From JBKBKC01 sp046294265 (GTDB taxonomy: Bacteria; Pseudomonadota; Alphaproteobacteria; Rhodobacterales; Rhodobacteraceae), in the NCBI GenBank assembly GCA_046294265.1, contig JBKBKC010000001.1:372001-436000 (forward strand): a stretch of DNA of 64,000 bases. Reading direction: 5' to 3'. Below are positions 40,327 to 49,365 of the stretch, one piece after another (positions within the stretch are counted from its first letter, which is position 1; every line of letters starts with the position of its first letter). Below the pieces are notes generated by a model. It did no database searches and was not told where the DNA came from. It saw only the letters and a list, made by a program, of their open reading frames with translations. Made by a program: the position numbers and the translations under genes.

Positions 40327-41298
40327 ATGATCACGAAAACCATAGCCGCCGCTGCGGCCACGCTTGCCATTCTGGCGGGCGGCGCCGTCGCGCAGGACAA
40401 GACCGGCTGGCCGCGCGAAATGACCATCGGCACCGCCAGCCAGGGCGGCACCTATTTCGTCTATGGCAACGGCTTTGCCAGCTACATCTCCGAGGCGCTG
40501 GGCCTGAACTCGACCGGCGAAGTCACCGGCGGCCCCGTGCAGAACGTGACGCTGGTGGAGACCGGCGACCACCTGATGGGTCTGGTCACGATGGGCCCGG
40601 CCTATGACGCCTGGATCGGCAAGTCGGAACTGGCCCCGGGGCTGGAGCACAAGTCGATCCGCGCGCTGTTCCCGATGTATCAGACGCCGTTCCAGGTGAT
40701 CACGCTGAAATCCAGCGGCATCAAGTCGGTGTCCGATCTCGCGGGCAAGCGGGTGGGCGTTGGCCCCGCAGGCGGCACCCCCGGCACCTACTGGCCGCAG
40801 TTCATGGCCGCGCTGGGTGTCAATGCCAACGTGTCGAACGCGGGCGCATCGGATGCGGTGGGCCAGTTGGGCGACGGCCTGATCGACGCCTTCGCCTTTG
40901 CCGCGGGCGTGCCGATCTCGGCCTTCGCGCAGATGGCGGCGGAAAAGGACGTGGTGATGTTCGGCTTCAACGACGCCGAACTGCCGAAGATCCTGGAGGC
41001 CTTCCCGGCCATGGCCCCGCTGACGATCCCCGCGGGCACCTATGCCGGGCATGACTATGACCAGCCGACCGTGGCCTTGTGGAACTTTGCCATCGCGCAT
41101 CAGGACATGCCCGAGACGCTGGCCTATGAGATCACCAAACTGGCGATGGAGAACCCCGACCGGATGGTGACGATCCACGCCGCCGCCAAGGAAACGCTGC
41201 TGGAGAACTGGGACAAGAACACGTTCATGCCCTACCACGCGGGCGCGGTGCGGTATTTCACCGAAAAGGGCATTGCCCTGCCCGACAACCTGAAGTGA
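40327..41298 (+). CDS. TAXI-family TRAP transporter solute-binding protein
   Basis: The 323-residue periplasmic protein has a Sec signal (MITKTIAAAAATLAILAGGAVA, cleaved before QDK). The TAXI-type fold is seen in MTIGTASQGGTYFVYGNGFASYI, GKRVGVGPAGGTPGTYW and DAFAFAAGVPISAF. TAXI proteins feed fused TRAP permeases, with glutamate, dicarboxylates and other organic acids reported as ligands. A GGGAGG ribosome-binding site precedes ATG 40327. It lies downstream of dctBD and upstream of its permease, so it is likely inducible by that system. Confidence 0.92.
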   Translation: MITKTIAAAAATLAILAGGAVAQDKTGWPREMTIGTASQGGTYFVYGNGFASYISEALGLNSTGEVTGGPVQNVTLVETGDHLMGLVTMGPAYDAWIGKSELAPGLEHKSIRALFPMYQTPFQVITLKSSGIKSVSDLAGKRVGVGPAGGTPGTYWPQFMAALGVNANVSNAGASDAVGQLGDGLIDAFAFAAGVPISAFAQMAAEKDVVMFGFNDAELPKILEAFPAMAPLTIPAGTYAGHDYDQPTVALWNFAIAHQDMPETLAYEITKLAMENPDRMVTIHAAAKETLLENWDKNTFMPYHAGAVRYFTEKGIALPDNLK

Positions 41299-41334
41299 TC
41301 CGGGCCGAAGTGATCCGGGTCTGACTGCGAAACA

Positions 41335-41362
41335 GCATCCGCCCCCGCTTCGGGGCGGATGC
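41335..41362 (+). other. Intercistronic hairpin between TAXI protein and permease genes
   Basis: GCATCCGCCCC pairs perfectly with GGGGCGGATGC over eleven bases around a CGCTTC loop. There is no T-run, so it is more likely a 3'-end stabiliser or partial attenuator that keeps binding-protein mRNA more abundant than permease mRNA. Confidence 0.7.
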
Positions 41363-41395
41363 AACGATGGCGGCACGACGGGAGGGGAGAACCGG

Positions 41396-43564
41396 ATGAA
41401 CGCGCAGGCTGAGGAAAAGGGGCTTCTGGCAAAAGGTGTGGATGACGAGATCATCACCGCCAACCAGCGCGTGCCCGAGGGCATGGTGAAATGGGCGGTG
41501 GTGACGCTCTGTGTCCTCTACACGGCGTTCCACATCGGGGTGATGAACCTCTATCCGCTGGAAACCTGGACCTACCGGCTGATCCATGTGGGCGGCGGGC
41601 TGGCGATCGGGTTCCTTTTGTTTTCCTCCACCATCTTCGGCGCGGCGGGTGAGCCCGTGCGCGGCCTGCCCCGCACAACTTATCTGGCCGTCATGGCGCC
41701 GGGTGCCATCGGCATCCTGCTGGCGCTGGTGCAGGCCGTGGGGTTCTACCTGACGGGCGAGGGGGTCGGGCAGGCCTCGGCCAGGACGGCGATGGTCTGG
41801 TCCTTCGGCTATCCGCTGGTCGGCGGCATCGTCTGGCTGACGGTCATGGGCTGGCTGCTGCCCGACCGCGACCGGAGCCAGGTCGATCTGGCCGATGCGT
41901 TCCTCGCGGTCGCGGCCATCGTCGTGACGCTCTACATCATCTTCCACGCGCCTTTCCTGCGGCTGCGCGCGGGCACCGGGTTGGCCAAGGATGCCGACAT
42001 GCTGGCCGCCATGGCGGGCGTCATCCTGATCCTGGAGATGACGCGCAGGCTTGCGGGCCTTGCATTGGTCATCATCGCGGGCATCTTCGTGGCCTATGCC
42101 TTTGTCGGCCCCTGGCTGCCGGGCATCCTGCAACACCGCGGCTACACGGTATCGCGGTTCTTCACCTACATCTACACGGATCAGGGCATCCTGGGCCCAA
42201 CCACGGCCATCAGTTCCACCTACATCATCCTGTTCGTGGCCTTCGCGGCCTTCCTGCAGGCGTCCCGTGTGGGCGAATATTTCGTCAATTTCGCCTTCGC
42301 CGCGGCGGGGGACAAGCGGGGCGGACCGGCCAAGGTGGCGGTGTTCGGCTCGGGCCTGATGGGCATGATCAACGGCACCTCGGCGGGCAACGTGGTGGCC
42401 ACGGGGTCGCTGACCATCCCCTTGATGAAACGCGTGGGCTATGCGCCGCAGACTGCCGCCTCGGTCGAGGCCGCGGCCTCATCCGGCGGGCAGATCCTGC
42501 CCCCCATCATGGGGGCCGGGGCCTTCATCATGTCCGAAATCACGGGCATCGCGTATGCCGACATTGTGGTGGCCGCGATCATCCCGGCGGTCCTCTACTT
42601 CCTGTCGGTCTATTTCATGGTGGACATCTACGCGCAGAAATTCGGCATGAAGGGCCTGCCGCGCGAGGAACTGCCGCAATTCGCCAAGCTGGCGAAACAG
42701 GTGTTCCTGTTCATCCCCATCATCATCCTGATCGGTGCCCTCTTCATAGGCTATTCGGTGATCCGGGCGGGCACGCTGGCGATGGCGGCGGCGGCGGTCG
42801 TCTCATGGCTCACGCCGCACAAGATGGGGCCGAAACAGATCCTTTACGCGCTGGAGATCGCCACGAAGATGAGCCTGCAGCTTGTCGCGGTCTGTGCGGC
42901 GGCGGGGATCATCGTGGGGGTGATCGCGCTCACGGGGATCGGCACGCGGTTCTCGTCGCTTCTGCTGGGGCTCGCGGACCAGAACCAGTTGATCGCGCTG
43001 TTCTTTGCGATGATCGTGGCGATCGTGCTGGGCATGGGGATGCCCACGACGGCAGCCTATGCGGTGGCGGCCTCGGTCATAGCGCCCGGGCTGGTGCAGA
43101 TGGACATTCCGATGCTGACCGCGCACTTCTTCATCTTCTACTTCGCGGTCATGTCGGCGATCACGCCCCCCGTGGCGCTGGCCGCCTATGCCGGGGCCGC
43201 CATCGCGCAGTCCGACCCGATGAAAACCTCGGTGGAATCGTTCAAGATCGGCCTTGCGGCCTTTGTCGTGCCCTTCATGTTCTTCGCCTCGCCCGCGATG
43301 CTGATGCAGGGCGAATGGCCCGAAATCGCGCATGTGTTCATCTCGGCGGCCTTCGGCATCTTCCTTTTGTCCTCGGCGGTGCAGGGCTGGTTCTTCGGGC
43401 AGTTGCACATCGGGTTCCGCGCGCTTCTGGTCGCGGCGGCGCTGTCGATGATCTCGCAAGGCTGGCTGACCGATGCCATCGGCGTGGGTGTGGCGGTGAT
43501 GATCTGGGCGCTGCAGCGCAAGCTGGTCACGCCGAAAACGCTGGTGCGGGGAAGGGCCGACTGA
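41396..43564 (+). CDS. TRAP transporter permease, fused small and large subunits (TAXI type)
   Basis: The 722-residue protein is a fused DctQ-DctM permease with about 17-18 predicted helices. The large-subunit hallmarks are VFGSGLMGMINGTSAGNVVATGS, AAASSGGQILPPIMGAGAFIMSE and GMGMPTTAAYAVAASVIAPGL, typical of TAXI-TRAP systems. It imports an organic acid with sodium or proton co-transport, taking substrate from the upstream binding protein. It ends seven bases before the convergent DeoR gene. Confidence 0.92.
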   Translation: MNAQAEEKGLLAKGVDDEIITANQRVPEGMVKWAVVTLCVLYTAFHIGVMNLYPLETWTYRLIHVGGGLAIGFLLFSSTIFGAAGEPVRGLPRTTYLAVMAPGAIGILLALVQAVGFYLTGEGVGQASARTAMVWSFGYPLVGGIVWLTVMGWLLPDRDRSQVDLADAFLAVAAIVVTLYIIFHAPFLRLRAGTGLAKDADMLAAMAGVILILEMTRRLAGLALVIIAGIFVAYAFVGPWLPGILQHRGYTVSRFFTYIYTDQGILGPTTAISSTYIILFVAFAAFLQASRVGEYFVNFAFAAAGDKRGGPAKVAVFGSGLMGMINGTSAGNVVATGSLTIPLMKRVGYAPQTAASVEAAASSGGQILPPIMGAGAFIMSEITGIAYADIVVAAIIPAVLYFLSVYFMVDIYAQKFGMKGLPREELPQFAKLAKQVFLFIPIIILIGALFIGYSVIRAGTLAMAAAAVVSWLTPHKMGPKQILYALEIATKMSLQLVAVCAAAGIIVGVIALTGIGTRFSSLLLGLADQNQLIALFFAMIVAIVLGMGMPTTAAYAVAASVIAPGLVQMDIPMLTAHFFIFYFAVMSAITPPVALAAYAGAAIAQSDPMKTSVESFKIGLAAFVVPFMFFASPAMLMQGEWPEIAHVFISAAFGIFLLSSAVQGWFFGQLHIGFRALLVAAALSMISQGWLTDAIGVGVAVMIWALQRKLVTPKTLVRGRAD

Positions 43565-43570
43565 CGACCC

Positions 43571-44311
43571 CTAAACCGGGGCCAGCAGGAGCCCCGCCGG
43601 TGCCCCGCCTTCGGGCGGGGCATGGTCGGTGACCATCAGGTCGATCCCCTCCAGCGCGCAGACCGACACCAGCCCCCGCCGCCCGAACTTGGACGCATCG
43701 GTCACCAGCACCCGCCGCGCGCCGCGCGCCAGCACGGCGCGGGCGAATTCCGCCTCGTCCGGGTCGAAATCCGTGACCTCGCCCGCGACGACCCCCCCCG
43801 CCGAGATCACGGCGAACGCCACCGCAAAGCCTGCCACAAAGCGCACCGCCTCGGCCCCCAGCACCGCGCCCGAATCGGCCCGCACCGCCCCTCCGGCCAG
43901 AAAGACCCGGTTCCCCTCGCCCCCTGCCAGCGTGCGGGCAATGTCGGTGGAGTTGGTCACCACCGTCAAACGCCGGTGCTGCACCAGCGCGCGGGCAACG
44001 AAACTTGTGGTCGTCCCGGTATCCAGCATCAGCGAATCGCCGTTCTGCACCATCCCGGCCAGCGCGCGGGCGATGGCCTGCTTGGCCGCCGCATTCTCGC
44101 GCATCCGGGCGCGGAACGGGGCCTCGCCCCCCTCTCCCGCAAGCCCCACGCCGCCGTGAAGCCGCAGAACCGTGCCGCCGTCCGCCAGCAGCCGCACATC
44201 ACGCCGCACCGTTTCCGCCGATACGCCCAGCGCACTGGCCAACCGCGCATTGCTGACCGGCCCCTCGGCATCGAGGATGCGCAGGATTTCGGCATGGCGT
44301 CGGTTCTGCAT
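43571..44311 (-). CDS. DeoR/GlpR-family transcriptional regulator
   Basis: The 246-residue regulator has the DeoR helix-turn-helix (HAEILRILDAEGPVSNARLASALGVSAETVRRDV in part) and the sugar-phosphate-isomerase-like sensor domain with DSLMLDTGTTTSFVARAL and VTNSTDIARTLA. Members usually sense phosphorylated metabolites. It is divergent from the quaternary-amine operon across 144 bases. An effector made by the choline-kinase-like enzyme of that operon, a phosphorylated amine or alcohol, would fit; that is inference. Confidence 0.88.
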   Translation of the reverse strand: MQNRRHAEILRILDAEGPVSNARLASALGVSAETVRRDVRLLADGGTVLRLHGGVGLAGEGGEAPFRARMRENAAAKQAIARALAGMVQNGDSLMLDTGTTTSFVARALVQHRRLTVVTNSTDIARTLAGGEGNRVFLAGGAVRADSGAVLGAEAVRFVAGFAVAFAVISAGGVVAGEVTDFDPDEAEFARAVLARGARRVLVTDASKFGRRGLVSVCALEGIDLMVTDHAPPEGGAPAGLLLAPV

Positions 44312-44455
44312 GGGTTAAGCCCGAAACGGTCAACTCCGGTCAGAAAAACCACAGAACCCCACACAAGGCAATTGACGCGAGGGCCACCCCGGGGGCACCC
44401 TTGTCGCAGGGGCTCCGGCCGCAGGTGCCCATCCAGCAGCCATCAGGGGGCCACC

Positions 44456-45400
44456 ATGACCATATTCCGCCCGACGCTTGCCGCCATCCTGCTATGCACC
44501 GCCCTTCCGGTGGCCGCACAGGACAGCACCGACCCCATCCGCATGACTCTGCATGACTGGACCGGCCACCTCATCACGACCGAGATCATGGGGGAGGTGC
44601 TGACTCGCGCGGGTTACAAGGTCGAATACGTGCAGGCCGATTATCTGGCGCAGTTCGCCGGGCTTGAAACGGGTGACCTGCACATCGCGATGGAGATGTG
44701 GGAAACCACCGGGCGCGAGGCGATGGATGCCGCCATCGCCACGGGCAAGGTGGAAAACCTCGGCCCCACCGGCATGGAGGCGATCGAGGAGTGGTGGTAT
44801 CCGGCCTACATGGCCGAGCGCTGCCCCGGCCTGCCGAATTGGGAGGCGCTCAAGACCGCCGAATGCGCCGCGGCCTTTGCGACGCCCGAGACGGCGCCAA
44901 AGGGGCGCTACCTTGGCGGCGCAGTGTCCTGGGGCGGCTTTGACGAAGAGCGTGTCGCGGCGCTGGACCTTCCGTTCGAGGTGATCCACGCGGGCACCGA
45001 CGCCGCCCTGTTCGCCGAGCTTGAAAGCGCCATCCAGCGGCAGGCACCGATCATCATGTGGGTCTATGCACCGCATTGGGCCCCCGCGAAACATGCCGGG
45101 GAGTGGGTGCAGTTCCCGCCCTACACGCCCGAATGCTACAATGATCCCTCCTGGGGCATCAACCCGAACGAAGCCTATGACTGCGGCAAACCCACCGGCC
45201 CGATCTGGAAGGTGGCCTCCACCACGCTGGGCCAGAAATGGCCGGGTGCCAAGGCTGCGGTCGAAAAGTTCGAGATCAGCAACGACGAGATGGGCGCGAT
45301 GATCACCGCCGTTGATCTGGACGGTGCGACCGTCTCGGCCGTGGTGGCCGACTGGCTGGCCGCGAACGAGGCACGCTGGAGCACCTGGATCGCCAAGTAA
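44456..45400 (+). CDS. Glycine-betaine/choline-type ABC transporter substrate-binding protein (OpuAC family)
   Basis: The 314-residue periplasmic protein has a signal peptide (LAAILLCTALPVAA, cleaved before QDS). The OpuAC/ProX-type domain starts IRMTLHDWTGHLITTEIMGE. Conserved tryptophans and aromatics (EMWETTGREAM, EEWWYPAYM, IMWVYAPHW) could form the cage that binds a quaternary ammonium. It lacks the close sequence features of E. coli ProX, so the ligand may be a related amine. The start is ATG 44456. The gap upstream contains a TTGACG that could be a -35 box but no clear -10. Confidence 0.87.
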   Translation: MTIFRPTLAAILLCTALPVAAQDSTDPIRMTLHDWTGHLITTEIMGEVLTRAGYKVEYVQADYLAQFAGLETGDLHIAMEMWETTGREAMDAAIATGKVENLGPTGMEAIEEWWYPAYMAERCPGLPNWEALKTAECAAAFATPETAPKGRYLGGAVSWGGFDEERVAALDLPFEVIHAGTDAALFAELESAIQRQAPIIMWVYAPHWAPAKHAGEWVQFPPYTPECYNDPSWGINPNEAYDCGKPTGPIWKVASTTLGQKWPGAKAAVEKFEISNDEMGAMITAVDLDGATVSAVVADWLAANEARWSTWIAK

Positions 45401-45404
45401 GGCC

Positions 45405-46415
45405 GTGGCCGACCCGATCCTGTCCTGCCGGGGCCTGTGGAAGGTGTTCGGCCCCCGGGCGGCGGACCGTCTGGCGGCATTGGGACCCGATCCCGACCCT
45501 GCGCGCCTTTCCGCAGCCGGGCTTGTCCCGGCAGTGCGCGATGTCTCGCTGGACGTGGCCCCCGGCGAGATCTTCGTGATAATGGGATTGTCTGGGTCGG
45601 GCAAATCGACGCTTGTGCGCTGCCTGTCGCGTCTTGTCGAACCCACCTCCGGCGCCCTGGCCTTCGAGGGGCGCGACCTTTGCGCCGCGTCCGAGGCGCA
45701 GATGCAGGACATCCGCCGCCACCGCATGGGCATGGTGTTCCAGCATTTCGCCCTGCTGCCCCACCTCACGGTCCTGCAGAACGTGGCCTTCCCGCTGGCC
45801 ATCCAGGGGACCCCCCGCGCATCCCGTGAAGCGCGGGCCGCGCAGATGGTGGCGCTCGTGGGCCTGGAGGGGCGCGAGGATGCCTATCCGCGCCACCTGT
45901 CGGGCGGCCAGCAGCAGCGGGTGGGGATTGCCCGCAGCCTGGCCGCCGACCCCGCATTGTGGTTCCTCGACGAACCCTTTTCGGCGCTCGATCCGCTGAT
46001 CCGGCGCGAGATGCAGGATGAATTCCTTCGGCTCCAGAACAGCCTGCACAAGACCATCGTGTTCATCACCCATGATTTCGACGAGGCGATCCGCGTGGCC
46101 GACCGCATCGCCCTGATGCAGGACGGCCGGATCGTGCAGACCGGCACGCCCGAGGATCTGGTGACCCGCCCCGCCACCCCCTATGTGGCTGATTTCACCC
46201 GCGCCGTGCCGCGCGCCAAGGTCACGCGGCTGGCCTCGCTCGTGACCCCCGGTGACGGCGGGGCCATCGACGCCCTGCCTGCCCGCCTGACGGTGGCCGA
46301 GGCGGCACCCCGCTTTGCCGACGGCACGCAGGCGCTGCGCATCACCGGTCCGGGTGGTGAGGCCCTGGGCCATGTCACCCGTGACCGGGTGATCGCGCTG
46401 ATGCTGGAGGGCTAG
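45405..46415 (+). CDS. Glycine-betaine-type ABC transporter ATP-binding protein
   Basis: The 336-residue ATPase has an insertion typical of ProV-like proteins before Walker A (GLSGSGKSTLVRCLSRLVEP). The signature is LSGGQQQRVGIARSLA and Walker B is LWFLDEPFSALDPLIR. The C-terminal 70-80 residues after DFTRAVPRAKV look like a single degenerate CBS-type region, shorter than the tandem CBS domains of osmosensing OpuAA. The start is GTG 45405, five bases after the binding-protein stop, behind TAAGG. Confidence 0.9.
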   Translation: MADPILSCRGLWKVFGPRAADRLAALGPDPDPARLSAAGLVPAVRDVSLDVAPGEIFVIMGLSGSGKSTLVRCLSRLVEPTSGALAFEGRDLCAASEAQMQDIRRHRMGMVFQHFALLPHLTVLQNVAFPLAIQGTPRASREARAAQMVALVGLEGREDAYPRHLSGGQQQRVGIARSLAADPALWFLDEPFSALDPLIRREMQDEFLRLQNSLHKTIVFITHDFDEAIRVADRIALMQDGRIVQTGTPEDLVTRPATPYVADFTRAVPRAKVTRLASLVTPGDGGAIDALPARLTVAEAAPRFADGTQALRITGPGGEALGHVTRDRVIALMLEG

Positions 46416-46454
46416 GACATGCAAAGTCTTTGCAACGTCTGTTCTCTTCTTTGC

Positions 46455-46495
46455 AAAAATACCCTCGGGGGGGTGCGGGGGGCAGAATGCCCCCC
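46455..46495 (+). repeat. Palindromic element PE-H (start region of the permease gene)
   Basis: The head AAAAATACCCTCGGGGGGG is followed directly by GGGGGGC-AGAAT-GCCCCCC (46477-46495). It lies between the ATPase stop and permease ATG 46511 and contains an in-frame ATG (46487) in its loop. The frame through it is open (KYPRGGAGGRMPPGAAAT), so it may lengthen the permease N-terminus or supply its start. Confidence 0.75.
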
Positions 46496-46510
46496 GGCGC
46501 GGCGGCAACA

Positions 46511-48481
46511 ATGACCCCGGCCATTGCCCGCCCCGCGCTGCCTGCCACTCTGGTCCCCTGGGTGCTGGCGGTGCTGGCCTTTGCGGCCGTCACACTCTGG
46601 CCGCCGCATCCGGCTTTTGCCGTCTGGCCAAAACCCGACACCATCCCCTTCGCCCGCTGGATCAGCGGAGCGGTGAAATGGCTGCTGAACGACGCGCATT
46701 TCGGCCTGTTCACCTTCCGCGACCTGACCCGCGCCGCCGCCGCGGTGGTCGATGCGCCCTACCGCGTGGTGCTGGGACTTCTGTCCAGCGGGATCGGCCC
46801 GGTGCCGCCGCTGGGCTGGGCGGGGCTTGCGGGGCTTGCCGCGATCATCGGCCACGCGCTGGGCGGCGTGCGCCTGGCGCTGCTTGCCGCCGCATGCCTG
46901 ATCTTCATCGCCGCCTTTGGCCAATGGCAAAGTGCCATGGTCACGCTCGCGTCAATCCTGGTCGCCGCACCGCTGGGTGTGGCGGGTGGGCTGGCGCTGG
47001 GCCTCGCTGGGCACCGCTGGCCCACGCTTGCGCGCGCCATCACGCCGCTGCTTGACCTGATGCAGACCGTCCCCGTCTTTGCCTATCTCGTGCCGATCCT
47101 GATCTTGTTCGGCTTTGGCCCCGTCTCGGCGGTCATCGCGACCGTGATCTATGCCATGCCGCCGATGACCCGCATCACCCTGCTGTCGCTTGCCCGCACC
47201 CCGCCCGACCTGCTGGACCTTGCCCGGATGACCGGCTGCAGCCGCGCCCAGACCACCTGGCGCGTCAAGATACCTGCGGCGCGCGAGGCGCTGATGACCG
47301 GCGTGAACCAAGTGATCATGCTGTCGCTGAACATGGTCATCATCGCCTCGATGATCGGCGCGGGGGGCCTGGGGTTCGATGTGCTGTCCGCGCTGCGCAA
47401 GCTCGACTTCGGCGCGGGGCTGGAGGCCGGGTTCGCCATTGTGGCGCTGGCGGTGCTGCTGGACCGTCTGAGCCAGGCGGCGGCCCTGCGCGGCGCGGCC
47501 CCGCGCGCGGCCCGCACCGGCAACCTGGCACGGCGACACCCGCTCCTTTCGGCGGCGCTGGTCTGGGCCGGGGCGGCGATGGCCCTCGGCGGCACATGGC
47601 CCGCCCTTCAGACATGGCCCGCAGCCTGGCAGCTTTCCACCGGGGCATTCTGGAGCGATGTGGTTGCCTGGATCAACGTCAACTGTTTCGACGAGCTTGA
47701 GGCGATCAAGACTGCCCTCCTGCTCAACGTCCTGATCCCGTTCAAGCGGTTCCTGATCGGCCTGCCCTGGGCCGGGGTGGCGGCGCTCTTGGCCTTTGCG
47801 GGCTGGCGGCTGGGGGGCTGGCGTCTGGGCACGCTCTGCGGTGGTCTGGTCACCCTTGTCGCCTCCACAGGACTGTGGGACCAGGCGATGACGACGGTTT
47901 ACCTCTGCGGGCTCTCGGTGGTCTTTGCCATGCTGATCGGCCTGCCCGTCGGCATCCTCGCGGCCGAGCGTCCCGCCCTCTGGCCCCCCATCCGGCTGGC
48001 GATCGACACGGCGCAAACGCTGCCATCCTTTGTCTATCTGATGCCCGCCGTGATGCTGTTCCGGGTGGGCGACTTTACCGCGATGCTGGCCGTGGTGGCC
48101 TATGCGCTGGCCCCCGCGATCCGCTACACCGCGCTCGGGTTGCAGGGGGTGGACCCCCGGCTGATCGAGGCCGCCCGCGCCATGGGCTGCACGCGCGGCC
48201 AGATCCTGTGGCGCGTCAAGCTGCGCCTCGCGCTGCCCGAAATCCTGCTGGGCGTGAACCAGACCATCATGTTCGCCCTGTCGATGCTGGTGATCACGGC
48301 CCTGGTGGGAACCCGCGACCTTGGGCAGGAGGTGTATATCGCGCTGACCAAGGCGGATGCCGGGCGGGGCCTCGTGGCCGGGCTGGCGGTTGCGTTCATC
48401 GCCATCATCGCCGACCGGCTGATCGCGGCGGCCGCCGTGCAGGCCCGCGCGCGGCTGGGGCTGGAGGAGGCGCGCGCATGA
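46511..48481 (+). CDS. Glycine-betaine-type ABC permease, tandem duplicated (ProW-like)
   Basis: The 656-residue protein contains two ProW-like permease domains in one chain, each with its EAA loop. The first is ARMTGCSRAQTTWRVKIPAAREALMTGVNQVIMLSLNMVIIASMIG (in part, around 47220-47350). The second is ARAMGCTRGQILWRVKLRLALPEILLGVNQTIMFALSMLVITALVG (in part, around 48170-48310). A single gene can therefore form the whole translocation path. Starts at ATG 46487 or TTG 46430 would add residues from element PE-H; 46511 is chosen because the helix-rich domain follows at once, but its ribosome-binding site is weak. It overlaps the next gene as ATGA. Confidence 0.88.
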   Translation: MTPAIARPALPATLVPWVLAVLAFAAVTLWPPHPAFAVWPKPDTIPFARWISGAVKWLLNDAHFGLFTFRDLTRAAAAVVDAPYRVVLGLLSSGIGPVPPLGWAGLAGLAAIIGHALGGVRLALLAAACLIFIAAFGQWQSAMVTLASILVAAPLGVAGGLALGLAGHRWPTLARAITPLLDLMQTVPVFAYLVPILILFGFGPVSAVIATVIYAMPPMTRITLLSLARTPPDLLDLARMTGCSRAQTTWRVKIPAAREALMTGVNQVIMLSLNMVIIASMIGAGGLGFDVLSALRKLDFGAGLEAGFAIVALAVLLDRLSQAAALRGAAPRAARTGNLARRHPLLSAALVWAGAAMALGGTWPALQTWPAAWQLSTGAFWSDVVAWINVNCFDELEAIKTALLLNVLIPFKRFLIGLPWAGVAALLAFAGWRLGGWRLGTLCGGLVTLVASTGLWDQAMTTVYLCGLSVVFAMLIGLPVGILAAERPALWPPIRLAIDTAQTLPSFVYLMPAVMLFRVGDFTAMLAVVAYALAPAIRYTALGLQGVDPRLIEAARAMGCTRGQILWRVKLRLALPEILLGVNQTIMFALSMLVITALVGTRDLGQEVYIALTKADAGRGLVAGLAVAFIAIIADRLIAAAAVQARARLGLEEARA

Positions 48482-49365
48482 CGCTGCCCGCCCGCATCGC
48501 CCAGCTGCCCTGCTGGCAAGGAACGCCAAAAGGCGCCCCTCTGACCGGGGGACTGTCCAACGAGATCTGGAAGGTCACCGATGACGCCGGAGCTCATGTC
48601 CTGCGCCTTGGCCCGGACTATCCGTTCCACCATGTCGCCCGCGACCGCGAGGCGATGACCGCCCGCGCCGCCCATGCCGCGGGCTTTGCCCCGGCGGTGG
48701 AATACGCGGCCCCCGGCGTGATGGTCACGGCCTACCTTGACGCCCGCACCTGGGGCGCGGCCGACCTTTGTGCCGATCCGCCGCGCGTGGCGCATCTGTT
48801 GCGCGCGTTTCATGACCGGATGCCCGCCGAGGTGTCGGGTGCGGCATACCTCTTCTGGCCGTTTCATGTTGTGCGCGACTATGCGCGCACCCTGCACGCG
48901 GGCGGCAGCGCATGGGCGGATGGCCTGCCCCGCCTCCTGGCGCTGAACGCGGCACTGGAGGCCCAGCAGCCACCGCTTCCGCTGGTCTTTGGGCACAATG
49001 ACCTCTTGCCCGCCAATTTCCTGGATGACGGGCACAGGCTCTGGCTGATCGACTATGAATACGCGGGCTTTTCCACCGCGATGTTCGATCTGGCCGGGGC
49101 CGCCAGCAACGCCGGGATGTCGGGTGAACAGTCCGACGCCCTGCTGACCGCCTATCTGGGCCAACCCCCCGACCCCGCCTTCCAGCGCGGATTCGACGCC
49201 ATGCAATGCGCGAGCCTTCTGCGCGAGGCGATGTGGGCCATGGTCTCGGCCCTGCACCTGTCGGCCCCCGGGGTGGACTATCATGCCTATGCGACCGAGA
49301 ACCTGACGCGGCTGGAGGCGGCGCTGGCCCGCCATGCCAGCGCACATGGAGAGCTTTCCCTATGA
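48478..49365 (+). CDS. Choline/ethanolamine-kinase-like phosphotransferase
   Basis: The 295-residue protein belongs to the choline-kinase/APH group. It has LTGGLSNEIWKVTD near the N-terminus, the catalytic loop LVFGHNDLLPANFL and LWLIDYEYAGFSTAMFDLAG. Its place inside a betaine-type uptake operon suggests phosphorylation of an imported amino-alcohol, though this family also acts on thiamine and other compounds. Both ends overlap their neighbours by ATGA, so translation is tightly coupled. Confidence 0.85.
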   Translation: MTLPARIAQLPCWQGTPKGAPLTGGLSNEIWKVTDDAGAHVLRLGPDYPFHHVARDREAMTARAAHAAGFAPAVEYAAPGVMVTAYLDARTWGAADLCADPPRVAHLLRAFHDRMPAEVSGAAYLFWPFHVVRDYARTLHAGGSAWADGLPRLLALNAALEAQQPPLPLVFGHNDLLPANFLDDGHRLWLIDYEYAGFSTAMFDLAGAASNAGMSGEQSDALLTAYLGQPPDPAFQRGFDAMQCASLLREAMWAMVSALHLSAPGVDYHAYATENLTRLEAALARHASAHGELSL

